DNA from: Vibrio spartinae
GTDB taxonomy: Bacteria > Pseudomonadota > Gammaproteobacteria > Enterobacterales > Vibrionaceae
NCBI RefSeq assembly: GCF_024347135.1
Contig: NZ_AP024907.1
Span: forward strand, 2,719,001 to 2,783,000
Direction: 5' to 3'
DNA: 64,000 nucleotides
Shown here one piece after another: positions 8,082 to 17,529 of the stretch (position 1 is the stretch's first letter; every line of letters starts with the position of its first letter). Made by a program: the position numbers and the translations under genes. The notes beneath the pieces were generated by a model that was given only the letters and a program-made list of their open reading frames with translations, made no database searches and was not told the origin of the DNA.

Positions 8082-9764
8082 TCATTCTGCCCATAAAGTC
8101 GGACTACCAAAGTGCTCATCCAGTTCCTGACTGAACCAACGACCGTTTAACACATGTTGCAGCAAATAGACTTTACTCTCTTGGCTAATCGTATGGTCAT
8201 CTTCAATCATGGCGATGACATCTTTGACCGTGAAGGTTGGTTCACTACGATAAGCAATGGCTGCATCGTGGTTCGCATCCATCATGTAAACCGTCTGTCC
8301 TTGATCTTCACGCTTGAGATTCCACGGGTTCCATCGCGTCGCGTCAGAAAAACTGGTATGGCCGGTGCGAATGAATGCCTTCAGATGACGCTTAAATAAC
8401 GCGCCTAAAGCTTTCGCGCCCGGAGAATCAAATGCTTTTCCTAAATAAGGCTTCCGAAAGTGATCATCCAGCAGCGGCAAGAAAACCCCATGAAATGCCC
8501 CCAGATGTTTCATCGGAGAGCCAACGACTGTCGGATCCGAACCGTAATCAAACTCCCCTGCATAAATCGGAGCCCGGAAATGTGCCGCCATTTTTTGTGC
8601 AGATTCAGCGATATTAAATGACCGATACAACATACCGCCGTATCGATAAACAAATCCATATTCATTGACCATTTTCGGATCCGTGGTCCAGTCTTCTTTC
8701 TGGCGGAAATAAGGATCACCTAAAGCAAAGAAAGAGAACTCATCATGCCCGGTCAGCATCATGGTCGGGACTTCATTATAGCGATGCGTTGCAAATCCTT
8801 CTTGCGGTAATACCTTGCCATCACGATAGAGATGCGGGAAGACACTCATTCGAATCGCAGCGTTTTGCATCAACCGGGCAATCCGATCAGCCGGCAGTTC
8901 CAGCAGATACTTTTTGACTGCCGGTGTCGTTTGCGCCAACCACGCTTCAGCGGATTGCTGATCCGGCTGAATCCCATCCTCGACCACCAACGGTGCAAAC
9001 GCACGGCGAAAAACTTTCTGGCTTGCTTCTACCGGTGATGTTGTCATCCCACCGCTAAACACAATCGCATGCTCGAACTTACCGGTAAACAGCGGAGAAA
9101 TCAGCATCGCCATCACATCACGTCCACCGGCTGAAAACCCAGAGACCGTGACATTGTCAGCCTGCCCGCCAAACTGACTGATATGATTGCGTATCCAGTC
9201 CAGAGCCCGCGCCTGATCAAGTAAGGAAAAGTTACCGGAAGCCTGAACAGCATCATCGGATTTCAGCACCATGAGTGGATTGAAACCCAGCGCTCCCAGA
9301 CGGTAATTTAAAGTGACAATCACAGCATTGATATCGACGGCCAGTTGGCTCGGGTCAAACTCATCTGCCCGCCCTCCCTGATTGTTGCCACCATGAATAT
9401 AAAGCACAACAGGCAGTGTTTGTTGGGTGTTCGGACGATAGATATTCAGATTCAGACAATCTTCATGACCAATCACCTCACCGGATGAGACCTGAGGACA
9501 AAGATTACCTTGCTGATCGGCCTGAAAAGGTTCATGGCTGGCCTTGGGAGGCTGAGGCCGTTGCCAACGTAACGCCCCAACAGGGGCCTGAGCATAAGGA
9601 ATACCCAGCCAGCGATTGGTACCGGACTTTGAATCAGTGACGCCGGTCATCACGCCTTGCTTTAACGTCACTTGTTCAGTGTAAGCAAAGGCAGAAGAAG
9701 CGCCGCCGAATGCCAATGATAGAGAGAGTAAAAGCGTTGATAATTTACCAATAGATTGATTCAT
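8082..9764 (-). CDS. Secreted type-B carboxylesterase
   Basis: Start set at ATG 9764 (MNQSIGKLS) with GGGAA upstream; 560 residues. A signal peptide ends near SSAFA/YTEQ. Type-B family hallmarks are present: EDCLNLNIYRP, oxyanion loop VVLYIHGGNN, nucleophile Ser in GFSAGG, and a late His in GAFHGVFLP. It should hydrolyse esters in the periplasm or outside the cell; bacterial relatives act on p-nitrobenzyl, carbamate or feruloyl esters. It appears monocistronic, behind a structured leader. Confidence 0.9.
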   Translation of the reverse strand: MNQSIGKLSTLLLSLSLAFGGASSAFAYTEQVTLKQGVMTGVTDSKSGTNRWLGIPYAQAPVGALRWQRPQPPKASHEPFQADQQGNLCPQVSSGEVIGHEDCLNLNIYRPNTQQTLPVVLYIHGGNNQGGRADEFDPSQLAVDINAVIVTLNYRLGALGFNPLMVLKSDDAVQASGNFSLLDQARALDWIRNHISQFGGQADNVTVSGFSAGGRDVMAMLISPLFTGKFEHAIVFSGGMTTSPVEASQKVFRRAFAPLVVEDGIQPDQQSAEAWLAQTTPAVKKYLLELPADRIARLMQNAAIRMSVFPHLYRDGKVLPQEGFATHRYNEVPTMMLTGHDEFSFFALGDPYFRQKEDWTTDPKMVNEYGFVYRYGGMLYRSFNIAESAQKMAAHFRAPIYAGEFDYGSDPTVVGSPMKHLGAFHGVFLPLLDDHFRKPYLGKAFDSPGAKALGALFKRHLKAFIRTGHTSFSDATRWNPWNLKREDQGQTVYMMDANHDAAIAYRSEPTFTVKDVIAMIEDDHTISQESKVYLLQHVLNGRWFSQELDEHFGSPTLWAE

Positions 9765-9828
9765 AACATGTATTCCCATCCAGTGGTGATCACAGTTAAT
9801 TGATTTCAGCGGTGATGGTGTTTAAAAC

Positions 9829-9897
9829 AAAAAAACCGGCTGACTTCAGTCAAGAAGCTACGCCGGTTTTGCCTTCAGAGGCAAACTCTGAAGTAGC
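9829..9897 (-). promoter_or_regulatory. Structured leader with terminator-like 3' end upstream of the esterase gene
   Basis: On the minus strand the order is GCTAC, TTCAGAG, loop, CTCTGAA, GGC, AAAACCGGC, GTAGC, a short GACT/AGTC hairpin, then GCCGGTTTTTTT. The first four elements form a nested helix closed by GCTAC/GTAGC. AAAACCGGC, inside that helix, can instead pair with GCCGGTTTT to make a terminator with a U-run about 65 bases before the esterase start. The overlap of two pairings is what attenuators and riboswitches show. It could also simply be a terminator for rlmF, which ends about 185 bases upstream. No known riboswitch class is matched. Confidence 0.4.
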
Positions 9898-10081
9898 AAT
9901 CCAATAAGACTCAACGACAATAATATAAATAGCCGAGGCCGTCTATTTATCCGTGCATAATTTTACACAAAGTATTTGGGAATCAATCAATAATGATAAA
10001 AACATCAACCAATTCAATCAAATCAGGCGAGCCATAAAGACTTTGACTTAAATCCTCGTCCAATTCAGCCGCCTTGATCCT

Positions 10082-11149
10082 TTACTTTGATGTCCGAGCA
10101 GACTGTTTCAGCCACTGCTGACGCTGTGGTGCGGTCATAAATGTCCAGGCCATAAAACGACTATTCTTCTGCCCTTGGCTCATTTCAACGATTTGTATCT
10201 CCTGTACACCGACCTTTTGCAATTGTTTCTGCATCCAACGGACATTCTCTTTCTTGGAGATAAGCGTGGTAAACCAGAGGACCTGCCCGGCAAATTCGCG
10301 GCTTTCCAGAGCCATATTTTGAATAAAAACCGCTTCACCACCGGGACACCAGAGTTCAGCTTTTTGGCCACCGAAGTTCAGTGCCGGCTGCGGCTGATTC
10401 TTTTTATGACCAGCATTAGCATGACCACGCTTCATGCGGTTGGCATTCAGGTTACTCAGCTTTCGCTGGGTACCTTGTAAGGCCGCTTGCAGTGATTGAT
10501 GGAATGGCGGATTACAGGTGGTGATGTGATAGCGCTCTCCCGGCTGAATAATGCCTTTGAATAAACAGCGACTGTCTTGCTGCAACCGACATTCAACTTT
10601 CCCTTGAAGCACAGCATTACTTGCCGCGATTCGGTTGGCACTCTTGATTGAGACCGGATCAATATCACTGGCAGTATAATGCCAATCGTAGTCACAGACA
10701 CCGATGATCGGGTAGATACAATTCGCGCCGACACCGATATCCAGCGCCTTGACCTGGGCCAGCACCAAATCCGGCTCATGACTCAGCAAATCGGCGGCAC
10801 GATGAATATAATCCGCTCGCCCGGGAATTGGCGGGCAGAGATACCCTTGCGGGATATCCCATGTTGTTACCTGATAATATCGGCTCAACAGCGCTTGATT
10901 CAGCAGCTTCACGGCCAGCGGATCAGCAAAATTGATCGTTGGTTCACCATTCGGATTCTTTGTGACATGCTTTTTCAGATCGGGTAATGCTTTGACCAAT
11001 TCAACAAAATTGTAGCGTCCCTGATGTTTATTCCGTGGATGTAGCCCCTTCGGAGCCGCCACCCTCTTCACACTGACATCAGATAATGGTTTCGCAGATA
11101 CCGAAGATTTAGCCTTCGTCGGTTTTCTTTTTTGGCTCATGTGACTCAT
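10082..11149 (-). CDS. rlmF: 23S rRNA (adenine-1618-N6)-methyltransferase RlmF
   Basis: 355 residues with a basic N-terminal tail (KRKPTKAK). The SAM-dependent N6-adenine methyltransferase signature is present as NPPF ([11 protein letters not shown]), with the SAM loop [12 protein letters not shown] and DIDPVS. E. coli RlmF (YbiN) methylates A1618 of 23S rRNA. Length and motif order agree with the family. Confidence 0.93.
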   Translation of the reverse strand: MSHMSQKRKPTKAKSSVSAKPLSDVSVKRVAAPKGLHPRNKHQGRYNFVELVKALPDLKKHVTKNPNGEPTINFADPLAVKLLNQALLSRYYQVTTWDIPQGYLCPPIPGRADYIHRAADLLSHEPDLVLAQVKALDIGVGANCIYPIIGVCDYDWHYTASDIDPVSIKSANRIAASNAVLQGKVECRLQQDSRCLFKGIIQPGERYHITTCNPPFHQSLQAALQGTQRKLSNLNANRMKRGHANAGHKKNQPQPALNFGGQKAELWCPGGEAVFIQNMALESREFAGQVLWFTTLISKKENVRWMQKQLQKVGVQEIQIVEMSQGQKNSRFMAWTFMTAPQRQQWLKQSARTSK

Positions 11150-11321
11150 ATTCGTTGGAAAAACGCGCCATTGTCCCCTTTTTTAGCCCCTGTTGCCAGA
11201 GTTGTGCTGCGGTCAGTGCCGGGCAATGCCCATCACTCAATCATTGCTGATCGACAGCTTGACTCAATTGCTGCCGGTCCGCACCGACAGCGCATATTTT
11301 TATTCCAATCAGCAGCACATG

Positions 11322-11354
11322 ACTGACAATCGCTTACATTACTGACAATCGCTT
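11322..11354. repeat. 14-bp direct repeat duplicating the 3' end of the GIN-domain gene
   Basis: actgacaatcgctt occurs at 11322–11335 and 11341–11354 (period 19). The second copy encodes the last residues and stop region of the GIN-domain gene; the first lies just past the stop. The arrangement resembles the tctC repeat. Confidence 0.85.
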
Positions 11355-11992
11355 CTTGTGCTATATCCGCCCATGGAAACAGACAGATGACTTTGCGTCT
11401 GTTTACCTAAAACAACCTTCGCCCCCATTGAAGCGGAACCATTCACCGTATCAACATGGCACAAGTTAGCCTTTGCGCCCATCGCAACGGTTACATTGGC
11501 TTTATGCGCATAAAAATCGTTGATCTCACTATTAAAATCAGCCCCCATGCTGATATCCAAATCGAGGGTATTGACGTTTCCTTTCAGTGCATAAGCCGCG
11601 CCCATTGAACCTTTAACCGCCAGTTGTTCATCAGCCAGCGCACAGTCACCGGCGTCAACCGAAACACCAAATTGTGCTTCAACTGATGTCAGCGGCTTAT
11701 TGGTATAAATCTTCACCGTCAGTTTATCCGGCCAGAAACCTTCATCACGATAGCCGTCATTCACCAGAGAAAGCTTGTCGCCGGTAACGCCCAGTTGCAG
11801 TTTATCCAGTAAATACTGCTTACCGGAGGCCACAACTTGTGGTGTACTGCTGCAAACCACTTCGGCATTCATACCTTTTGACAGTACAAGCTGATTGAAT
11901 GAATCAACCGGAAAAGTCTGCTCCGCGGCATACAGTGGTGTGGACATCACCACACCGATAAGCGCCATATATTTCATGGATGAGCACTTCAT
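11339..11992 (-). CDS. Exported GIN-domain (DUF2807) protein
   Basis: Start at ATG 11992 behind AAGGAG with five-base spacing; 217 residues. Signal peptide ends near PLYA/AEQTF. The rest is the repetitive beta-helix pattern of DUF2807 head domains, with several near-repeats of SMGA (KGSMGAAY, ISMGADF, VAMGAKA, ASMGAK). Four Cys may form disulfides. The family is periplasmic or surface exposed with no firm function. It begins 60 bases after the P450 gene on the same strand, so read-through from the biosynthetic operon is possible. Confidence 0.8.
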   Translation of the reverse strand: MKCSSMKYMALIGVVMSTPLYAAEQTFPVDSFNQLVLSKGMNAEVVCSSTPQVVASGKQYLLDKLQLGVTGDKLSLVNDGYRDEGFWPDKLTVKIYTNKPLTSVEAQFGVSVDAGDCALADEQLAVKGSMGAAYALKGNVNTLDLDISMGADFNSEINDFYAHKANVTVAMGAKANLCHVDTVNGSASMGAKVVLGKQTQSHLSVSMGGYSTRSDCQ

Positions 11993-12052
11993 AATAACTC
12001 CTTGATAGGTTGAGGCCGTCAAGCCTATTCATGACACTGTTATCGCATATAT

Positions 12053-13447
12053 CTATGGTGTCATATTGGTGGATTGTTCACTATGTTGTGATTGTGGAGC
12101 AACCGATGATACCGACGGATGAGAGCCATGCGGTGCGACCTGAAAAGCAACCACACCCCGTGGATGAAGATTCGTGTCAAACTTAGGCCGCAGATTTAAC
12201 ATCTGCATCAGTGGATCAAGCGTAAACCGGCATTCTGAGCATAACTTCAGCAGGGTAAATGCCAGTTGATTGAGAGAGAGCGTCATACCGACACAATTTC
12301 TTTTCCCCTGGCCGAACGGTAGATAAGTCGTCGGGTCAAGTCGTTTAAGTTGCAGGAAGCGGTCAATATTGAATTCCGCAGGATTTTCCCAGTATTCGTG
12401 ATTCCGGTGAATCAGCCAGGGCGAAAATATGACATTAGTCCCTTTGTCGATCCGACATCCGTCAATCTCGACCGTTTCGCTGGTCGTTCTTTCAATAATT
12501 GGCGAAACCGGTGTCAGCCGGAGTGACTCTTTTACCACCGCCATGGTGACCGGACAGCGCTGAATCGACCACGCAACACTCTCCAGTTTCTCAGCTTCCT
12601 CTTGGATTCGTTCGATCACTTCCGGATTGCGGGCCAAATGAATCAGGCACCAGCAGAGATTCGTTGCCGGATTATCAATACTGCCGAACAAATTCCCCAT
12701 CAGCATGTTCACCAGCGAAACCATATTCTGTGGCTGATTCTCAATATCGAGAGTCTGCGACAGTGCAGCAACCATGGTATCGGGTTCTGCCGTAACCAGT
12801 GCCCGTTCAGTCAGCTCACGGATTTTCGCCTGATAGGCCAGCAGTTCCGGATCATTGCGGAGCGCTTCCTGATTGTCCGCTGTCGCCATCTGAATCATCC
12901 GGAAGAAGATTTCGTGATTCAGAGTGACGAACCGCACACCTTCCTCAACCGAAATCGCACTGCCGATAAACGGATCCAGCACATTGCGGGCTGCCCATTC
13001 AACGCAGATCGGCCAAATGTCATCAATCCCTTCGGTGCCGGAAGCCGCCGTCAGAAAGCGCTCGGTAATCCAGTCAGCAGCTTTGGCCATAGCCGCATGG
13101 GTGCGTTCCAGTTTCGGACTGACCAGTGGTGCGGTCATTTTCCTGCCGTTTTTCCACTCTTCACCATCTTTGGCAAATGTCAGCGAGTCACCCAGGATGA
13201 TCCGCCCGACAGCCGATGATGAAGGTAATTTGTGTATCTCTTTGACAAAGCTATCGTAATGATCGAGCCAGTACTGCACATGCGCAGCCTTGCCCAAAAT
13301 GACCAGTTCACTTTCCCCTTCACAGATGAGCCGGAATGCGCCCTGATGTTGTTTAAAGCCATCCTCAATCACTTTGAGAATGCCAAAACTATGGAGTCTT
13401 TTCAGCGTGACGTGCTCCGTCGGTAGCTGTTGTGGTGATATGGTCAT
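12053..13447 (-). CDS. Cytochrome P450 (last gene of the biosynthetic operon)
   Basis: I prefer ATG 13447 (MTISPQQLP), which has GGGAGAAG upstream; an overlapping ATG at 13483 is an alternative. 464 residues. Heme-ligand motif FGQGKRNCVG with Cys385; ExxR as ESLR in helix K; helix I reads GSIDNPAT in place of AGxDT; the PERF region is FNIDRF. It should be a soluble monooxygenase needing ferredoxin and reductase partners, none of which are encoded nearby. The Ser/Gln/His-rich C-terminal 25 residues look disordered. As the last gene of a 16-gene run it probably tailors the cluster product. Confidence 0.92.
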   Translation of the reverse strand: MTISPQQLPTEHVTLKRLHSFGILKVIEDGFKQHQGAFRLICEGESELVILGKAAHVQYWLDHYDSFVKEIHKLPSSSAVGRIILGDSLTFAKDGEEWKNGRKMTAPLVSPKLERTHAAMAKAADWITERFLTAASGTEGIDDIWPICVEWAARNVLDPFIGSAISVEEGVRFVTLNHEIFFRMIQMATADNQEALRNDPELLAYQAKIRELTERALVTAEPDTMVAALSQTLDIENQPQNMVSLVNMLMGNLFGSIDNPATNLCWCLIHLARNPEVIERIQEEAEKLESVAWSIQRCPVTMAVVKESLRLTPVSPIIERTTSETVEIDGCRIDKGTNVIFSPWLIHRNHEYWENPAEFNIDRFLQLKRLDPTTYLPFGQGKRNCVGMTLSLNQLAFTLLKLCSECRFTLDPLMQMLNLRPKFDTNLHPRGVVAFQVAPHGSHPSVSSVAPQSQHSEQSTNMTP

Positions 13448-13482
13448 ACGCTCTTCTCCCTGACCCGGAAATTCGTTGTGCA

Positions 13483-14442
13483 TCACTGAATCCTGTTCGT
13501 GGATTGTGACAAATGAACATGGCAGGCACCGACATACGCACCAGAACCGATTGAAAGCAGCGCGATATCCTCGGCTTCAGCCTCCTCACCGGGCAGCGCC
13601 TGATTATCAAAATAACGCTGAAGTAATAGAAAAGGATCGGTAGCACAGCAATGACCTATTTCCGGCAACAGTGCCAGATCCAGACAAGCACCGGTTTCCG
13701 GGATCGTTCTGGCAAAGTTCATCCAGCTCAGTTTATTGATGTTATGCGGCAGAATGACCTGCCGACGATGCGTATCAAACGCGAGAGCCTGCAATGCATC
13801 TATCACCATGTGATGATGCGCGGCAAAGAATTCACGGTTTTGTTGCTCATCACCAAACAGTCCGCCATGAAATTCCGGATGATGCTTCAAATAGAGCTGC
13901 TCAATCTGGCACCCGCCAGGAAGATCATCGACGACCAGAGCCACAAAAGCGTCACCCATCATGGTACAGCCGGGAATATAGCGCTGACCGAGCGGAAATT
14001 GTGAGAATGAATCACCGATCAGCAGCATCACTCGGGTTGCCACGCCACAATCAAGTAGTGATTTCGCCAGTGACAGCCCCCAGAAGGCACTACCACAGTT
14101 ATGCTGATTCACTTCGTAGCAGCGCTCGACCTGACTCAGAGCCGGATGACTCCGGCACAGCTCACCGGGGAAATCAATCCCATCTGCGTGCTGAACCGGA
14201 AAAGCATGAACATAAACCAGCGTATCAATTGCAGGTTCATCCGCAAGCAGTGTGCTCTCCGACAGCAATCGGAGAAACGCCTGACGGAGGCTCATGTCTT
14301 CCGGTAATGCGGCCACACAATCGATCCCGAACAGTTGACGGAAGACTCTGGCATCGACAGCCCTACCTCCGGCAGCCTGAACGATCTCCCCGGCATCAAT
14401 ACGTAAATCTGGAATAAAAGAAGACATTGCAGCTATGCGCAT
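13483..14442 (-). CDS. KASIII-like ketosynthase, active-site Cys present
   Basis: 319 residues, thiolase fold. Nucleophile Cys116 in NQHNCGSAFWGL and catalytic His233 in LPHNIN. Where FabH has GN (Asn), this protein has GH (His264 in EIGHCCATD). The start overlaps the stop of the Cys-less paralogue by 10 bases; ATG 14427 is an alternative. Such coupling, with an active and an inactive KASIII side by side, resembles the PqsC/PqsB heterodimer of quinolone synthesis. It probably condenses or transfers an acyl group from a carrier protein. Confidence 0.85.
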   Translation of the reverse strand: MRIAAMSSFIPDLRIDAGEIVQAAGGRAVDARVFRQLFGIDCVAALPEDMSLRQAFLRLLSESTLLADEPAIDTLVYVHAFPVQHADGIDFPGELCRSHPALSQVERCYEVNQHNCGSAFWGLSLAKSLLDCGVATRVMLLIGDSFSQFPLGQRYIPGCTMMGDAFVALVVDDLPGGCQIEQLYLKHHPEFHGGLFGDEQQNREFFAAHHHMVIDALQALAFDTHRRQVILPHNINKLSWMNFARTIPETGACLDLALLPEIGHCCATDPFLLLQRYFDNQALPGEEAEAEDIALLSIGSGAYVGACHVHLSQSTNRIQ

Positions 14443-15356
14443 AAATCTTCCTCCTGATGCGTAAAACCAACCCCAGTCAGAATACCGTCATCATGACGAA
14501 TCAGCAGATAATCCTGATCCGGTTGACCATACTGTTCAAGGGCAGCAAACGGAGCAGCACACAGAAGTTTGTCGTCAATCGCGATATGCTTTTTATGACT
14601 CGCCCGTGGCAAGTCATCATGTTCCGGTAACGGTCTGGAAGATAACTCTGATTCACAAGACAAACGTGCCAGCAGTGTCGGGGAAGCAATGATCCGAGTT
14701 TCCGGAGCGAGGCCAAAGTGAGTGATCATTTCCTGAACTGACTGGTCAATATCTCGCTCGGTCACATGAGTGTGCTTGCGGTATCCGGCATAGGTCCATC
14801 CGCTGCCGGAACGGCTGATCTTGACAATACAGGCACTGTTCTCCGGAGCCAGTTCATCCATCAGTGAAGAACGGTACAGCAAGTGTTTCTGATCAGCGAT
14901 CAGCAACAGGGCTGAGCTGTCTCTTTCCTGAATGTAGCGGTGGATACAGTCCAGCGCCATAAACGGAGCCGACAGACCACGATCACTGATCGCCAGCCCG
15001 AAACTCTGTTCGCCCAATTCCAGAGTATGAATCACGTAATTCACCACCGAGGTTCCCAGATGCAAATCGGGTGTCCAGTGCGCCAGAATCACAGTATCGA
15101 CATCACTTAAATCCGTACGCTGACGAAGGCGGGGCAGCAGTCGTTCGAACATACTGGCAAAGGCCGCTTTATCTTCAGAGCGGATGCAGGATTCTACCCG
15201 GCTCATGTCGCTATCATAAGCCAGACCATTGGATTTGAAGAAGGCCGCGATGAAGTCTTCCCAGTGATCCTGCTGTTCCAGCCACTCCGGGTTAAATGTT
15301 TCCAAATTGCCGAATGTATCCCAAATGATCTGTTGTTGATTGATGACCGTTTTCAT
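14433..15356 (-). CDS. KASIII-like protein lacking the catalytic triad (partner subunit?)
   Basis: Start at ATG 15356 (MKTVINQQQ), overlapping the upstream TGA as TGATG; 307 residues. The core shares the thiolase-fold pattern of the active paralogues (DTVILAHWTPD, ALDCIHRY, ALLLIADQK). The nucleophile position, in ISDRGLSAPFM, holds Leu128 instead of Cys, and neither a PHN nor a GH motif is present. It is a close paralogue of the protein at 26092–26982. The best guess is a structural or specificity subunit of the KASIII encoded right after it. Confidence 0.75.
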   Translation of the reverse strand: MKTVINQQQIIWDTFGNLETFNPEWLEQQDHWEDFIAAFFKSNGLAYDSDMSRVESCIRSEDKAAFASMFERLLPRLRQRTDLSDVDTVILAHWTPDLHLGTSVVNYVIHTLELGEQSFGLAISDRGLSAPFMALDCIHRYIQERDSSALLLIADQKHLLYRSSLMDELAPENSACIVKISRSGSGWTYAGYRKHTHVTERDIDQSVQEMITHFGLAPETRIIASPTLLARLSCESELSSRPLPEHDDLPRASHKKHIAIDDKLLCAAPFAALEQYGQPDQDYLLIRHDDGILTGVGFTHQEEDLCA

Positions 15357-16471
15357 CACGCTGCCCCTAAACTTGCCGTGTAAGAACGAAAAGCATTCAG
15401 ACGATGGATATTGGATGTGCCTTCCATATATTCGAAGGCAAAAGCATCCCGGTAACGTTTCTGCAACGTCACATCGGTCAGCCACTGCTCAGGCAGATAC
15501 TGTGGCAGCAAGAGCGCGACCTGTTCCGCAAAGCGGGTCGCCTGATGTTTCAGTTGGCTGGTCAGATGCACTTTGGCATCGCCATGCTGATAACCGTCAC
15601 CCACCTGAAGCAGTTTCTGATACAAGGCATGATACTGACGCCATTGATACGCCAGCCCGGTGACATGTGCCTGTTCCAGCGCGGCTAATAAACCTCTTGC
15701 CGTGCCCAATGCCATCGCTGCAACCAGCGGGCGGTGTTTTTCAAACACCGTTCCGATCGCGGTAATTCCCTGCCGCAGACCACTTTCATGCAGACCGAGA
15801 ACCTGTTCTCCGCTGACCGGTAGGTTACGCATCTCAATCCGGGAGAGTCCGGCACCGGCAAGACCATAGGCCTCCAGCGGTGTGACAGTAAATGTTTCCT
15901 GATGCGCGGCCGGTTCCACCATCACCAACCGCTGGCTATTCCCCATGCGGGCAAAGACCAGTCCGACACTGGCAAGCTGAGCGCCACCGATGAACATTTT
16001 CTCGCCATTAAGCAGAAAATAGTTATCTTTCGGTGTCAGTGTGGCAGCGATTCCCTGTGCATCTGAGCCGAAATCAGGTTCAGTCACCGCAAAAAATGTC
16101 CAGGCCGGCTGTTGCAGATAACGGGAGAAAAAGAATTCCTGCTGAGCTTCATTTCCCTGTGCCATGACCGCCCGGCAGGATAATGATGTCCCCGGCATTG
16201 CCATCATGCCACTGGCGTCAAATCTCGAAATATACTCAACCAATGCCAGATAATGGATGAAATTTTCCGGGTCAAATGCCATTTCATTCAGGCGTTCCCG
16301 GTAAGGATTATATTGATCCGGTAATCCAATATGAGAAATTGCCAGCAAAACGTCATCATTCAGTAATTGACGCGCTGCATCAGAGTCGGTTTCAATCAAT
16401 AAACCGGCTTGTGCAAATTTACTTAAATGTTTATCCAGCCCAGATAATTTAAGTTCCTTTTCAATACACAT
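15356..16471 (-). CDS. Acyl-CoA dehydrogenase-like flavoenzyme
   Basis: 371 residues with the full three-domain ACAD layout. FAD/substrate segment FFAVTEPDFGSDA in the middle, and the catalytic base region near the C-terminus as EYMEGTSNIHRL. Enzymes of this family that act on carrier-protein thioesters make pyrrolyl units from prolyl-PCP (PigA, RedW) or dehydro-acyl groups. Here it stands among adenylating enzymes and carrier proteins, so an acyl- or aminoacyl-ACP substrate is likely. It has its own ribosome binding site (TGGAGC) after a 101-bp AT-rich gap. Confidence 0.88.
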   Translation of the reverse strand: MCIEKELKLSGLDKHLSKFAQAGLLIETDSDAARQLLNDDVLLAISHIGLPDQYNPYRERLNEMAFDPENFIHYLALVEYISRFDASGMMAMPGTSLSCRAVMAQGNEAQQEFFFSRYLQQPAWTFFAVTEPDFGSDAQGIAATLTPKDNYFLLNGEKMFIGGAQLASVGLVFARMGNSQRLVMVEPAAHQETFTVTPLEAYGLAGAGLSRIEMRNLPVSGEQVLGLHESGLRQGITAIGTVFEKHRPLVAAMALGTARGLLAALEQAHVTGLAYQWRQYHALYQKLLQVGDGYQHGDAKVHLTSQLKHQATRFAEQVALLLPQYLPEQWLTDVTLQKRYRDAFAFEYMEGTSNIHRLNAFRSYTASLGAA

Positions 16472-16572
16472 GGTCGTGCTCCATTGGCTAATAATTTAAT
16501 ATTTCATGGATAATTCGATCATATCAAATCAGCTATAAATAAATTGATTAGAATTGCAGTTCGGTGAATGAA
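16472..16572 (-). other. AT-rich gap inside the operon
   Basis: The longest gap in the 16-gene minus-strand run, 101 bases. It is clearly more AT-rich than the flanking genes and could hold an internal promoter for the ACAD–KASIII–P450 end of the operon. No convincing -35/-10 pair was picked out. Confidence 0.3.
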
Positions 16573-17529
16573 TTAAATACTTTCACCACATTCAATAATC
16601 GCAGACGATGCTGTCGCACCAAGCCCGACGGTCATCAACATCACTTTATCTCCCGAATTTAACCGCCCGGATTCGAATAACGTCTTCAGATTAATAAATG
16701 GGTCGGCACCAAAGCAATGACCATATTGACTGATATTTTCAAGAAATAATAAGTCTGGCGGTAAACCCATATTTTTAGCTATTTGTTTCCAAGAAGAAAT
16801 ATTCACATTATGTGGTACCAAATATTTAATATCGCCCCATGACAGACCACTGTGTTGTAATGTGTAATCTATATGGTTCTGGGTAAACGTAAAATATTTA
16901 TCCTGAAATGAATGCGGCTCCGCATCTTCTGGATAACCACTATTGAGACTAAAAGAACCATCCCGACTGGTGACATTATCCGTAATCCGAAATTGCTCAC
17001 CATTGCGACTCAGCAGCACGGCACAGGACACTTCCCCCATGATGGTGGTATCAGGAATCAGCTGAACCCAGCGGTGAAATGCCTTTTCGGCAATCAGCAC
17101 AATCGCATATTCATCGTCGTCTAGTTGCGCTGAGACATAATCCAGCACAGAGAGTCCGGTTGCGCAGTGGCTCATGGTATAACTGGCATACTCGGTCTGC
17201 GGGCCGAAAATCTCAGTAACCTGTCTGGCAATTTGGTTATCTCCGAAAGGAAACACTGTCGGAATCGTATGACAGTGCACAACATGTTTCACCCGCCCGT
17301 TCAACGCGGGATGTCGGCTGGACAACCGCTCCAGTGCCGGACGAATCATTTCGCCAATCGTTTCTTCGTCCTGATGCGGAAATGATCTGAGTCCGTAAAA
17401 ACGGTCAAACATCCGGGTTTCAACACCGGAGAGTCCTAATGATTCGGCTGCCTCATGCAGCGTCTGTTGTCCCGCGGCAAAATTGACTTCTATATCTCTA
17501 ATATTGCATCTCATTTGATTTACCTGCAT
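16573..17529 (-). CDS. KASIII-like ketosynthase, active-site Cys present
   Basis: 318 residues. Cys122 in MSHCATGLS, His240 in VPHNVN, and His271 (YGHCFGAD) in place of the FabH Asn. The start overlaps the alpha/beta hydrolase stop by 10 bases. No Cys-less partner is directly adjacent; the nearest candidate is the half-length protein two genes upstream. It likely forms a C–C or C–O/N bond from an acyl-ACP. Confidence 0.85.
   Translation of the reverse strand: MQVNQMRCNIRDIEVNFAAGQQTLHEAAESLGLSGVETRMFDRFYGLRSFPHQDEETIGEMIRPALERLSSRHPALNGRVKHVVHCHTIPTVFPFGDNQIARQVTEIFGPQTEYASYTMSHCATGLSVLDYVSAQLDDDEYAIVLIAEKAFHRWVQLIPDTTIMGEVSCAVLLSRNGEQFRITDNVTSRDGSFSLNSGYPEDAEPHSFQDKYFTFTQNHIDYTLQHSGLSWGDIKYLVPHNVNISSWKQIAKNMGLPPDLLFLENISQYGHCFGADPFINLKTLFESGRLNSGDKVMLMTVGLGATASSAIIECGESI

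Noticed and set aside
9829..9897. Esterase leader as a c-di-GMP (GEMM) riboswitch
   Set aside because: Shares only short GCAAA and CAGCCGG-like words; the conserved core and tetraloop arrangement are not present.
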